Of a stretch of DNA of 64,000 nt, positions 8,114-15,896 are shown in pieces. The notes beneath the pieces were generated by a model. It was not told the DNA's origin. It was given only the letters and a program-made list of their open reading frames with translations, and ran no database searches. Where the stretch lies: positions 1,178,001 to 1,242,000 of the forward strand of contig OZ254174.1 in assembly GCA_965268555.1 (NCBI GenBank), read 5' to 3'. Source of the stretch: AAA044-D11 sp965268555. Its GTDB lineage: Bacteria; Actinomycetota; Actinomycetes; Nanopelagicales; Nanopelagicaceae. The translations under genes were made by a program, and so were the position numbers. The stretch's first letter is position 1, and each line of letters starts with the position of its first letter.

Positions 8114-9074
8114 TTGCGCCTCCTTCCACAACTACTTCTGCAACGTGGCCGGTCAGGGCAATAAAAACATCGTCGAGCGAAGGTCGTTTAAGTCCGATAT
8201 CTAGCGGATGGATCTTGGCATCATCTAGAAGTCGCAATACTTGGATTAATGAGGCGCTGCCATTGCTTACCGGCGCTGAAATCTTTCGAATTCCATTATC
8301 AACCGTGGGCTTGGCGCCGGCAACTTGTTCAACTAATTTTGTAGCTTCTGCAATTTGATTAACTTCCACAGTTATTTCTAGGCGTTCGCCGCCAACCTGA
8401 TTCTTTAACTCATCCGCAGTTCCGCGCGCAATTACCTTTCCGGTATCAATTACCGCAATTGAATCTGCAAGGTGATCTGCTTCCTCTAGATATTGGGTTG
8501 TAAGTAGCAGGGTTACGCCACCTTTAACTAATTCATCGATAACGTCCCACATCTCCATGCGACCACGTGGATCGAGTCCAGTTGTTGGTTCATCTAAAAA
8601 TAGAACTTTTGGCTTAACAATCAATGATGCTGCTAGATCTAACCGCCTGCGCATGCCGCCGGAGTAAGTTTTAATTGGTCTTTTAGCTGCTTGCGTTAAT
8701 GAAAATTTCTCGAGCAACTCTTCGGCTCGCTTTTTCGCATTACTTGAATTCAAGTGATACAACCGGCCGAACATAGTTAAGTTATCCCAACCAGTTAACG
8801 TTTCATCAAGTGCGGCGTATTGTCCAGATAACCCAATAACTTTTCTAACTTCATCAGGATGTTTTAAAACATCAATCCCGGCAACTGTTGCACTTCCAGA
8901 ATCTGGCGTTAATAACGTTGCAAGAACTCGAACACTTGTTGTTTTACCAGCACCATTTGGTCCAAGTAGTCCAAGAACGGTGCCCTCTTCTACTTCAAGG
9001 CTCAGGCCATCAAGCGCTCTAACCGCCCCTTTGTTGTAGGTTTTAACCAAATCATGGGCGATGATGGACTTCAT
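8094..9074 (-). CDS. ABC transporter ATP-binding protein (DrrA-like)
   Basis: A 326-residue ATPase. Residues 1-220 form the nucleotide-binding domain with Walker A GPNGAGKTT (38-46), signature YSGGM (137-141) and Walker B LFLDEP (158-163). Residues 230-315 form the DrrA-type C-terminal domain ending in the PSLDDVFIALTG motif common to this subfamily. It powers the overlapping downstream permease. The gene is divergent from an MFS drug transporter gene (50 nt between starts), giving an efflux cluster. Substrate unknown. Confidence 0.9.
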   Translation of the reverse strand: MKSIIAHDLVKTYNKGAVRALDGLSLEVEEGTVLGLLGPNGAGKTTSVRVLATLLTPDSGSATVAGIDVLKHPDEVRKVIGLSGQYAALDETLTGWDNLTMFGRLYHLNSSNAKKRAEELLEKFSLTQAAKRPIKTYSGGMRRRLDLAASLIVKPKVLFLDEPTTGLDPRGRMEMWDVIDELVKGGVTLLLTTQYLEEADHLADSIAVIDTGKVIARGTADELKNQVGGERLEITVEVNQIAEATKLVEQVAGAKPTVDNGIRKISAPVSNGSASLIQVLRLLDDAKIHPLDIGLKRPSLDDVFIALTGHVAEVVVEGGANVAKRK

Positions 9075-9111
9075 ATCCTCACCTTATTACTTGATTGCTC
9101 TTGCTGCATAG

Positions 9112-9117
9112 TAAACT
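9112..9117 (+). promoter_or_regulatory. Putative -10 box of a leaderless promoter for the DHA2 MFS gene
   Basis: TAAACT lies 7 nt before the ATG at 9125, so transcription would begin at or next to the start codon. The best -35 candidate, TTGATT at 9091-9096, has a short 15-nt spacer, so the assignment rests mainly on the -10 position. Confidence 0.45.
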
Positions 9118-9124
9118 CACATAC

Positions 9125-10732
9125 ATGTCTAATAAAAATCATGAAGCCCCTAAAGCACTCACTCACAAAGAAATTATGTTCGTCCTCAGTGGACTTATGG
9201 TCGGTATGTTGCTCGCCGCACTTGATCAAACAATTGTCTCGACCGCGCTAAAGCGCATCGTTGAAGATTTTGATGGCCTCGCCCATTACACCTGGGTTGT
9301 AACTGCCTATCTCTTAACTTCAACCGCATCAACGCCGCTTTACGGAAAAATCTCAGATCTATATGGCCGCCGCCCAGTATTCCAATTCGCAATTATTACT
9401 TTCCTAATTGGTTCATTCGCAGCAGGCGCTGCAACAAGCATGACCCAACTCATTGCATTCCGCGCAGTTCAAGGACTTGGTGCAGGTGGCTTGATGTCAC
9501 TCACCTTCGTAATTATTGGCGACATTATTTCGCCACGTGAACGTGGAAAGTATCAAGGTTATTTCGGTGGCGTCTGGGGACTCTCCTCAGTTGCCGGTCC
9601 ACTTCTAGGTGGTTATTTCTCAGACCATGCACAGATTCTTGGAGTTACCGGATGGCGTTGGATTTTCTACATCAACCTACCTTTTGGAATTGCCGCTTTA
9701 ATTATCACTTCAGCATCACTTCATATTCCAAAAGTTAAGCGCGAACACAAGATTGATTACCTTGGCGCACTTCTCTTAGTGTCTGGCGTATCTGTGCTTC
9801 TGCTTGGTATTTCAGTTTATGGCCCGCAAGATGGTTGGCGCACTTCTAAGACAATCACAGCACTTGCTATTGCACTTGCTCTAGTTCTGCTATTCATCTT
9901 CCAAGAGAGCCGCGCAAAAGAACCAATTTTGCCGCTGTCCTTATTTAAGAATCACACTTTCTCAGTTACTTCGATTCTTGCCTTCATTATTGGTGCGGGA
10001 ATGTTCGGCGCAATCGTCATGTTGCCGCTCTATCTACAAGTAGTAAAGGGCGATTCTGCAACTTCTGCTGGATTGAAATTGATTCCATTTATGATCGGTA
10101 TCGTCTCGATGTCAATCACAAGTGGAAAGTTAATCAGCAAGCATGGGCACTACAAGCGTTATCCAATAATCGGGCTAGCTTTGATGACCTTTGGAATTCT
10201 CCTACTTTCAACGCTCACTGAAACCACACCATTCTGGAAGTTATCAATCTATGCAGTTCTAATTGGTGCTGGTCTTGGTTTCTCAATGCAGACAGTTGTT
10301 ATCGCTCTGCAAAATGCGGTTGATTTCAAAGATCTAGGCGTTGCAACAAGTGCAAATACCTTCTTCCGTTCAATCGGTGCAACCATCGGTGTCGCGCTAT
10401 TTGGAACTGTTTATGCCAGCCGCTTAGCCCACAACTTGCCTATCGAAGTAGAAAAGTTAAAGGCGAGTAATCCAGCGGCTCTTATAGGCGCAACTCCAGA
10501 GAAATTCGCGGCCTTGAAAGACAACACTGCGGTTCTAAAGTCATTCACTCCAGAACTTCAGGCGGGAATCGTTCACGCCTTCGTGAACTCATTCCACGTT
10601 GTCTTCTTAACAGCCGCACCAATTACGGTAATCGGATTCTTGATTGCATTCCTTCTGCGCGAAACTCCACTCCGTACCGGAGCCGGACATCAAGCAGCTA
10701 AAGATGAAGCAGCAGGCGAGGCGCTTGCTTAA
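9125..10732 (+). CDS. MFS transporter, DHA2 (EmrB/QacA) family
   Basis: A 535-residue transporter with about 14 transmembrane helices. Family marks are the LDQTIVSTALKRI block in helix 1, PLYGKISDLYGRRP (motif A) and GWRWIFYINLPFG (motif C region). Such proteins export drugs or other amphipathic compounds by proton antiport. I start at the ATG at 9125 (MSNKNHEAP). An in-frame TTG at 9095 would add ten residues without a ribosome-binding site. It is divergent from the DrrA-like ATPase gene, and its 3' end overlaps the next MFS gene by 29 nt. Substrate cannot be inferred. Confidence 0.88.
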   Translation: MSNKNHEAPKALTHKEIMFVLSGLMVGMLLAALDQTIVSTALKRIVEDFDGLAHYTWVVTAYLLTSTASTPLYGKISDLYGRRPVFQFAIITFLIGSFAAGAATSMTQLIAFRAVQGLGAGGLMSLTFVIIGDIISPRERGKYQGYFGGVWGLSSVAGPLLGGYFSDHAQILGVTGWRWIFYINLPFGIAALIITSASLHIPKVKREHKIDYLGALLLVSGVSVLLLGISVYGPQDGWRTSKTITALAIALALVLLFIFQESRAKEPILPLSLFKNHTFSVTSILAFIIGAGMFGAIVMLPLYLQVVKGDSATSAGLKLIPFMIGIVSMSITSGKLISKHGHYKRYPIIGLALMTFGILLLSTLTETTPFWKLSIYAVLIGAGLGFSMQTVVIALQNAVDFKDLGVATSANTFFRSIGATIGVALFGTVYASRLAHNLPIEVEKLKASNPAALIGATPEKFAALKDNTAVLKSFTPELQAGIVHAFVNSFHVVFLTAAPITVIGFLIAFLLRETPLRTGAGHQAAKDEAAGEALA

Positions 10733-11918
10733 TAAGAATGAAAAAGGGCTACTCCCGAGAGAGGTCTATGTTCTCTCGGTTGTAGCTTTTTTTGTTGCAC
10801 TTGGTTACGGAATGATCATTCCCGCTATTCCACTCTTTGCTAAAACTTTTCAAGTAAACAATGCACAAATCGGCGCAATCATCTCTGCCTTTGCCCTTGC
10901 AAGATTTGCCATGGGGCTACCCGCTGGAAAACTAATTGATCTCTTTGGTGAACGTCGTGTCCAAACAACTGGGCTGCTCATAGTTGCGATATCTACTTTT
11001 GCATCTGGCCTAGCTAACTCATACTGGCAATTACTAACATACCGAGCACTTGGCGGAATTGGTTCTGTCATGTTCTCAGTCTCTGCAAGTTCGCTTTTGA
11101 TGCGATCAGTAGATGATTCAATTCGTGGGCGTGCACAATCCACATTCAATGGTGGATTTCTAATCGGCGCTATCGCTGGCCCAGCAGTCGGTGGAATTCT
11201 CTCGGTTATCTCGCTTCGAGTTCCATTCTTCGTTTATGCATTCACGCTTGTCTGTGCCGCATTTGTAACTTCATTCTTCCTATCTACAAAAAGACTTGGG
11301 AAATCAATTAAGAACAAGCAAGACCCGAGCGATCGAATTCTCTTAGCCGAAGCGCTTAAAAGTTATCCATACGTTGCAGCGATGGCTATTTCATTTCTTT
11401 CAAACTGGGTTCTCTTTGGACTTAGAAATTCGATCTTGCCGCTATTTGCTAAAGAACATCTCGGCGCCTCTAACTCGGCACTTGGTCTGGGTTTCACAAT
11501 TGCAGCAATTGTTCAAGGAATTGCACTTGTTTATGTCGGAAAAATTTCAGATTTTCGCGGCCGCAGATTTGCATTAATGATTGGTTCTTTCACGTTGCTC
11601 TCTGGAGTTGCCACAATAATCATCTCTTCACACTGGTGGTATTACTTCGTAGCGATGGTCTTCTTTGGAATCGGTGGCGCTTTTGAAGGCACCGCAGCAT
11701 CTTCAGTAGTTGGTGATTTATTCGGCGGTAAAGGTGGCCGCGTAATCGCGCTATTCCAAATGGCCGGAGACTTCGGAAATATCATCAGCCCAGTTCTACT
11801 TGGCTGGCTAGTTGATGCACATTCATATCGCCCGGCATTCATAGCAACAGCAGCAGTGTTTTCATTAACACTGCTGCTGTCAGCAAAGATGCCAGAGACT
11901 AGAAAGCTAAATAACTAG
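10704..11918 (+). CDS. MFS transporter (DHA1-like, 12 helices)
   Basis: A 404-residue transporter with about 12 transmembrane helices. It has an MFS motif A region at GLPAGKLIDLFGERR and a second, cytoplasmic-loop copy at VGKISDFRGRRFAL. The ATG at 10704 lies inside the last codons of the preceding MFS gene (29-nt overlap, different frame), so translation is probably coupled. Earlier in-frame starts would add residues unlike an MFS N-terminus. The last 24 codons contain a perfect 14-bp inverted repeat (11847-11880). Likely a multidrug or small-molecule exporter. Substrate unknown. Confidence 0.82.
   Translation: MKQQARRLLNKNEKGLLPREVYVLSVVAFFVALGYGMIIPAIPLFAKTFQVNNAQIGAIISAFALARFAMGLPAGKLIDLFGERRVQTTGLLIVAISTFASGLANSYWQLLTYRALGGIGSVMFSVSASSLLMRSVDDSIRGRAQSTFNGGFLIGAIAGPAVGGILSVISLRVPFFVYAFTLVCAAFVTSFFLSTKRLGKSIKNKQDPSDRILLAEALKSYPYVAAMAISFLSNWVLFGLRNSILPLFAKEHLGASNSALGLGFTIAAIVQGIALVYVGKISDFRGRRFALMIGSFTLLSGVATIIISSHWWYYFVAMVFFGIGGAFEGTAASSVVGDLFGGKGGRVIALFQMAGDFGNIISPVLLGWLVDAHSYRPAFIATAAVFSLTLLLSAKMPETRKLNN
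11847..11880. repeat. Perfect 14-bp inverted repeat inside the end of an MFS gene
   Basis: The arms ACAGCAGCAGTGTT and AACACTGCTGCTGT are perfect reverse complements separated by TTCATT. This would form a very stable hairpin in the message about 40 nt before the MFS stop codon. No T-run follows on either strand, so a standard intrinsic terminator is unlikely. A role in 3'-end protection or rho-linked termination is possible. Confidence 0.75.
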
Positions 11919-11924
11919 TCACGA

Positions 11925-12713
11925 CTAGTCACGTCGAAGTATTGAAATCAAACGTAATACTTCTAGGTAAAGCCAGACGATAGTAACCATTAGCGCAAAT
12001 CCAGCACGCCATGATTGTTCTTGAGGTGCGCCACTAGCAATCATCTTTTCGATTTGATCGAAATCTAGAACTAAGAAGAATGTTGCAAGTCCAACACCTG
12101 CGATTGCAAGTAGTGGTCCGAGGCCAGATAGTCCGTAAAGACCCATTCCATTTCCTAGTCCAAAGAATGAACCAATTAATGAACCGACGCCAAGAATTAA
12201 GTAACCAAATAGTGCGCCCATCATTACGCGGGTGAACTTAGGTGTTACACGAATTCGCTTGCTCTTATATGCCCACAGAACACCGGCAATTGCGGCGATC
12301 GTTGCAACAAGTGCTTGGCCAACAATTCCGTCATATGCAGTTTCATACATCTGACTAAGGGTTCCGAGTGCTAAGCCTTGAAGTGCGGCATAAGTGATTG
12401 TTAAGCCAGGCTTAACTTTCTGTGAAAATGAAAGATATAAACCAAGTCCCATTGCGCCAAGGAATCCAATAAGAAGTGCGCCGCCGCCAAGTTTCAACGT
12501 CCATGCAACGCTTCCTACGCCAACTAGTACGGCGAATAGAAGTGCGGTGCGAGCAACAACATCGTCGATAGTCATACGACCTGTGCGAATTGAAGATGCA
12601 GCAGGTGCGTTATAAAGATTATTTAAGTCATCTGTTGATGGGTCAACAATTGTTCCGCCACGATTTTCGATAGCGGCATATCCGCGTTTGAAAACTGGGT
12701 TCGAACTTTGCAT
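11925..12713 (-). CDS. Bax inhibitor-1/YccA family membrane protein
   Basis: A 262-residue protein with a hydrophilic N-terminus of about 50 residues and seven predicted transmembrane helices, ending ILRLISILRRD. The N-terminal MQSSNPVFKRG and the VVWTLKLGG-like first helix region match the actinobacterial branch of the BI-1/YccA family. Bacterial members include pH-sensitive calcium leak channels and modulators of membrane proteases. The specific role here is unknown. The start has a good AGGAG ribosome-binding site 5 nt upstream. It converges on the MFS gene with a 6-nt gap, in which ACTAGTCACG is tandemly duplicated. Confidence 0.85.
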   Translation of the reverse strand: MQSSNPVFKRGYAAIENRGGTIVDPSTDDLNNLYNAPAASSIRTGRMTIDDVVARTALLFAVLVGVGSVAWTLKLGGGALLIGFLGAMGLGLYLSFSQKVKPGLTITYAALQGLALGTLSQMYETAYDGIVGQALVATIAAIAGVLWAYKSKRIRVTPKFTRVMMGALFGYLILGVGSLIGSFFGLGNGMGLYGLSGLGPLLAIAGVGLATFFLVLDFDQIEKMIASGAPQEQSWRAGFALMVTIVWLYLEVLRLISILRRD

Positions 12714-12880
12714 TATTTCTCCTGTTAGCTAGTTGGTCGGATTGGATAAATCCGTGTAATAAGGATAAACAGATTTTTCACCTTTGCTATTCCACTTTCC
12801 TGAAATGTTGCCAAAATCCACGCTCACAAACTTAGAGCTTCCTTAAAATTACGCCTCGAAGGGTTTAGATTTACCCAACC
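12714..12880. other. Divergent intergenic region, 167 bp
   Basis: This holds the promoter regions of the BI-1-like gene (minus strand, AGGAG ribosome-binding site at its end) and of the hypothetical gene starting at 12881. A short inverted repeat, GGATT/AATCC with a 5-nt loop, lies near 12743. TAGATT sits 9 nt before the ATG at 12881. No RNA gene or ORF is supported. Confidence 0.4.
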
Positions 12881-13303
12881 ATGAGCCAAAGCGAGCAACC
12901 CTGGATCCAGGCGACTATAAAGCGCTGGCAAGAATTGAACGCCGAATTCTTCCTCACAAATATCGGCATCGATTTCAAATCCAATTTCCTAGAGCCAATT
13001 TCAAGCACGAAGAAAAGCGCTGACCCATATGCAGGTTCAATCTGGCAGATAATTCCGCACTCACTAATCCCGCAAGGTGTTCTGCATTGCTATCCCAAAG
13101 TAGTCACATCTGAAAAAGTTATCTGGGAAGAGTGGTTCTTGATGGATAACGAGATTCACCACCACATACTTTCAAACCATATATTTGATTCAGCACAAGG
13201 AATCTGGACGCCCGAACCAAACGACTCCGATCATCCGATTGAAGTTCTTGGCAGCAGTTGGCACTATGAAAACTCTAAAAATTTAAAACCAACGCTTTAT
13301 TAA
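12881..13303 (+). CDS. Hypothetical protein, 140 aa
   Basis: I do not recognise this family. The 140-residue product is soluble, has no signal peptide, and is rich in Trp and His (DNEIHHHILSNHIF near residue 95). It ends in an SWHYENS segment. The reading frame is intact and has codon usage like its neighbours, so it is probably a real gene. It is divergent from the BI-1-like gene and converges with a secreted protein gene, 6 nt apart. No function can be assigned. Confidence 0.6.
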   Translation: MSQSEQPWIQATIKRWQELNAEFFLTNIGIDFKSNFLEPISSTKKSADPYAGSIWQIIPHSLIPQGVLHCYPKVVTSEKVIWEEWFLMDNEIHHHILSNHIFDSAQGIWTPEPNDSDHPIEVLGSSWHYENSKNLKPTLY

Positions 13304-13309
13304 TTAGTT

Positions 13310-13849
13310 TTAAAGAACTTCCATCCCTAGCTTCGTCGAAAGTGTTTTCGCAGTTGGTCCATCTTCAAGAGTAATCATCCAATTTTGCTTTAAGAGCACG
13401 TAACCTGTAACTAATGCCTTAAACGCATCTACTAACTCTTTCATCTGAGCATTGTTTCCGGCACCAAGTGTGAGTGTTAGCTCTTGCCCACCCCACTGAC
13501 AGGTTCCACCGTCCCTTGAACCCAAGCCAGGCTCTGGATCTTTCTTATAATTAGCACAATCAACACCTGCATTTTTTAAGGCAGTCAGCAGGTCAGGCAT
13601 AAATTTGTATTCAATATTCGGCATTTGTTTAGCGGACGCTGGCATTGACTTCTTCTCAACCGCAATCCAACGATACTTAGTACCTTCTGCTTTGCACTCT
13701 AAATTCTTAACCTTCTTGCCTAATTCCTTCTTGGCGCAAGACTGGCCAGCCTTTGGATTCTTACTTGCCATCTCAAAAGCATTTGCCGCAACGCTATTTC
13801 CAACTAGTAAGGAGACTGTAACTGCGCAATAAAGGATTTTCTTTAACAT
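13310..13849 (-). CDS. Secreted protein with Cys-Cys-Trp N-terminal motif
   Basis: A 179-residue exported protein. Residues 1-24 are a signal peptide (MLKKILYCAVTVSLL, cleavage likely after ANA). Residues 35-65 carry a motif shared with two other secreted proteins in this window: Cys, 13 residues, Cys, 8 residues, Trp, with TKYRW at the end. The rest is a separate small domain with a Cys pair (VDCANYK and GGTCQWGGQEL) and a KQNWMITL strand near the C-terminus, a pattern seen in many small actinobacterial secreted proteins. I chose the ATG at 13849 because it begins the signal peptide directly. Function unknown. An extracellular binding role is a guess. Confidence 0.65.
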   Translation of the reverse strand: MLKKILYCAVTVSLLVGNSVAANAFEMASKNPKAGQSCAKKELGKKVKNLECKAEGTKYRWIAVEKKSMPASAKQMPNIEYKFMPDLLTALKNAGVDCANYKKDPEPGLGSRDGGTCQWGGQELTLTLGAGNNAQMKELVDAFKALVTGYVLLKQNWMITLEDGPTAKTLSTKLGMEVL

Positions 13850-13877
13850 TTCCCTATTATGCATCTAGATTTTCGTA

Positions 13878-13905
13878 TTTACAATCTATTGATCCAAGAT
13901 ATAGT
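13878..13905 (+). promoter_or_regulatory. Leaderless promoter of the RDD gene
   Basis: TTTACA (13878-13883) and TATAGT (13900-13905) are spaced by 16 nt. The -10 box ends 6 nt before the ATG at 13912, so the transcript should start at or next to the start codon. No ribosome-binding site is visible. Confidence 0.65.
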
Positions 13906-13911
13906 TAATTT

Positions 13912-14361
13912 ATGAGCGAATACATCTATCCAAAGGCAACCGTCCAACATCGTCTTGGCGGTAAGGCTGTAGACCTTGCTATGTATACAGTGACATTCGG
14001 AATAGGTTGGCTAATTTGGTCTCTAATCGTTTGGGGACAGGGTCAGACTCCAGGTAAACAGATTCTCAAATTGCGTGTCTATGACAAAACAACTGGGAAA
14101 CCAATCAAATGGGGACACATGGCAATTCGGGAATTCTTACTCCCGCTTGCAATTGGTCTAGCTACATTGCCATTAGTTATTGTGCTTACATTTATACCAG
14201 TAGAGGAAGTTCGATTTGGAGCAATCGGATTTTTGTATGTTGCAGGTTTTGCTGCGCAATTGGTTGATGCTTTCTGGATTCTCAAGGGAGACCAGCGCAA
14301 TAGATTGGTTGACTTATTCGCAAAGACTGATGTCCTAAACGAGGCAGCCTCTCAGAAGTAG
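13912..14361 (+). CDS. RDD family membrane protein
   Basis: A 149-residue membrane protein with three hydrophobic segments. It has the RDD landmarks QHRLGGKAVDLAMY (Arg and Asp of helix 1), GQTPGKQILKLRVYDKTTG and an IREFLL helix start. RDD proteins are small integral membrane proteins of mostly unknown role, some implicated in ion exchange or transport. The gene is monocistronic, flanked by genes on the other strand, with a clear promoter right before its start codon. A specific function cannot be given. Confidence 0.8.
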   Translation: MSEYIYPKATVQHRLGGKAVDLAMYTVTFGIGWLIWSLIVWGQGQTPGKQILKLRVYDKTTGKPIKWGHMAIREFLLPLAIGLATLPLVIVLTFIPVEEVRFGAIGFLYVAGFAAQLVDAFWILKGDQRNRLVDLFAKTDVLNEAASQK

Positions 14362-14408
14362 CCTGCAAGATTAAGTTGATATCCCCTAGAAAATAGGTTT
14401 ACGAAAAT

Positions 14409-14984
14409 CTAATTTGCAAGTGATTTTGCAATACTTTCAAGTGCCGGGATTGCGTTCAAAACTCGGTTTAGTTGAGCTTTAGCCTTAGTAATTGTGAGTT
14501 CGTCTCCACCACTACCCAAGTCTTCAATCGCACTTTTGAGAATTTCCAGCTTTGCATTCCAGCGCGCCGCGTACGCTTCTCTTGGTTCACGGATTTCAAG
14601 TTGCACTAAGTTAAATTTGATACCAGCAACATTCCAGTAAAACTTGCCAAGACCATTTCCGGATATGCCAATCAGAGCATCGTTAATATCTTTGCGCATA
14701 TCTTTCAAGTCCCTCAGGGCGGAAAATCTGAACTCGATCGGGCTTTCTGGTGTTGGACTTTCACTTGGCGTTGGACTCGCAGTTGGTGTTGGACTTTCAC
14801 TCGGTGCCGTTGATTTGTCAGGTGTCGCAGAAGGCGAAATTGATGAGGATGGCTTGGCTTCTTTTGAAGAAGTTTTGGGTTCGGAAGATGACGAAATCGA
14901 TCCAAGAAAAATAAATCCAAGAATTATCAAAGCTTTTTGCCAAAATTTTAAAGCTTTGAACTTTTCCCAGATATTTCTTAACAT
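14409..14984 (-). CDS. Membrane-anchored protein with Ser/Pro/Thr-rich stalk
   Basis: A 191-residue protein I do not recognise. A basic N-terminus and one helix (about residues 15-32) anchor it with the C-terminus outside. Residues 33-85 form a Ser/Thr/Pro-rich stalk with repeated SPTPT and SESPTP units. Residues 90-191 form a helical domain (DLKDMRKDINDALIG and a C-terminal LNRVLNAIPALESIAKSLAN). The stalk resembles substrates of protein O-mannosylation, and a PMT-type enzyme is encoded at 35554. It lies in the accessory patch between housekeeping blocks. Confidence 0.6.
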   Translation of the reverse strand: MLRNIWEKFKALKFWQKALIILGFIFLGSISSSSEPKTSSKEAKPSSSISPSATPDKSTAPSESPTPTASPTPSESPTPESPIEFRFSALRDLKDMRKDINDALIGISGNGLGKFYWNVAGIKFNLVQLEIREPREAYAARWNAKLEILKSAIEDLGSGGDELTITKAKAQLNRVLNAIPALESIAKSLAN

Positions 14985-15045
14985 TTTATAGAGCTCTTCT
15001 TATGTATTTTAAATAACTCAATTTAGCAATTAGCAAGAGAGCTCC

Positions 15046-15702
15046 CTATAGTCCGGTCTTGCTTACGCCATACTCCGCTTCGGACTGACTAAATCCTTCA
15101 TACTCAAGCTGATCCATTAAACCACTTCGAGAGAATGCACCATTTCTCAAATAACTCGCAGCTTTTAGTGCAGCTTGCTCATTCCAGTCAGCCTTCTGTG
15201 AATCTGTTCCCTTTGTCGCATCAGCGTTGCTAAATCCCTCATACTCTAATTGCGCAATCAAACTACTTCTAGAGAAAGAGCTGTTTCTTAAATAACTAGC
15301 AGCTTTCTTTATGGCTTGTTCCGTCCAGTTTGCTCTCAAAGAATCTGTGCCGAATATCGCATCAGAATTACTAAAACCTTCAAACTCAAGTTGGGCTATC
15401 AAACTACTCCGAGAAAATGCACTATTTCTTAAATAACTAGCAGCTTTTTTAGAAGCATTTTGTTGGCTAACTGTTCCTGAGGCTGTTGAATTAGATTTAT
15501 TGTTTGATGAGTTAGATTTAACAATTTTCCCATTGTTCCAATAAAGCTTCGAACCTAGTTTTATACAAGTATAAATGCGACCATTCGCTGTAGATGTTTT
15601 ACCAGCTTTTGGACAAGCTGTTCCGGCTTTATCTGCTGCATTTGCCGAAAATCCAGGAACTAATAACGATGTGCTCAGCGCGATTACTAGAAACTTTTTC
15701 AT
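15046..15702 (-). CDS. Secreted protein with three Ltp (host cell surface-exposed lipoprotein) repeats
   Basis: A 218-residue exported protein. Residues 1-22 are a signal peptide. Residues 28-58 carry the Cys-15-Cys-8-Trp motif (ending SKLYW) shared with two other secreted proteins here. A Ser/Asn-rich linker follows. Three tandem Ltp domains then occupy residues 85-131, 132-178 and 179-218, each with KAASYLRN, FSRSSLIAQLE and YEGFS blocks, the first two ending in a WxEQA motif. The first two repeats are almost identical and the third is cut short. The family is named for the Ltp lipoprotein of Streptococcus thermophilus phage TP-J34, which blocks DNA injection by other phages. Here a secretion signal without a lipobox suggests a secreted or wall-held protein. 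An anti-phage role is inference. Confidence 0.75.
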   Translation of the reverse strand: MKKFLVIALSTSLLVPGFSANAADKAGTACPKAGKTSTANGRIYTCIKLGSKLYWNNGKIVKSNSSNNKSNSTASGTVSQQNASKKAASYLRNSAFSRSSLIAQLEFEGFSNSDAIFGTDSLRANWTEQAIKKAASYLRNSSFSRSSLIAQLEYEGFSNADATKGTDSQKADWNEQAALKAASYLRNGAFSRSGLMDQLEYEGFSQSEAEYGVSKTGL

Positions 15703-15806
15703 GCTTCTAAGTATAGATATTTAACAGGCAATCTGTCGGTTCATAGGTAGAAATATTGTTGCCTTGGATATTTTCTGGCACGAAGTTAAGTAGCAAATAC
15801 TCAATT

Positions 15807-15882
15807 TGGTGCCCCCGGTCGGACTCGAACCGACACTGGAAGGATTTTAAGTCCTCTGTCTCTGCCATTGGACTACGGGGGC
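15807..15882 (-). tRNA. tRNA-Leu (anticodon UAA), class I shape
   Basis: A 73-nt cloverleaf plus an encoded CCA. The acceptor stem is GCCCCCG/CGGGGGC, the D stem GTC/GAC, the anticodon stem GAGGA/TCCTT with loop CTTAAAA, the variable loop CCAGT (5 nt), the T stem GTCGG/CCGAC with loop TTCGAGT, and discriminator A73. Anticodon UAA predicts leucine, but bacterial tRNA-Leu normally has a long class II variable arm, and this one does not. It lies just downstream of ppx/gppA, where M. tuberculosis also has a tRNA-Leu gene as I recall. All stems pair well, so it does not look degenerate. Confidence 0.9.
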
Positions 15883-15896
15883 CAATTAGGAAGTGG

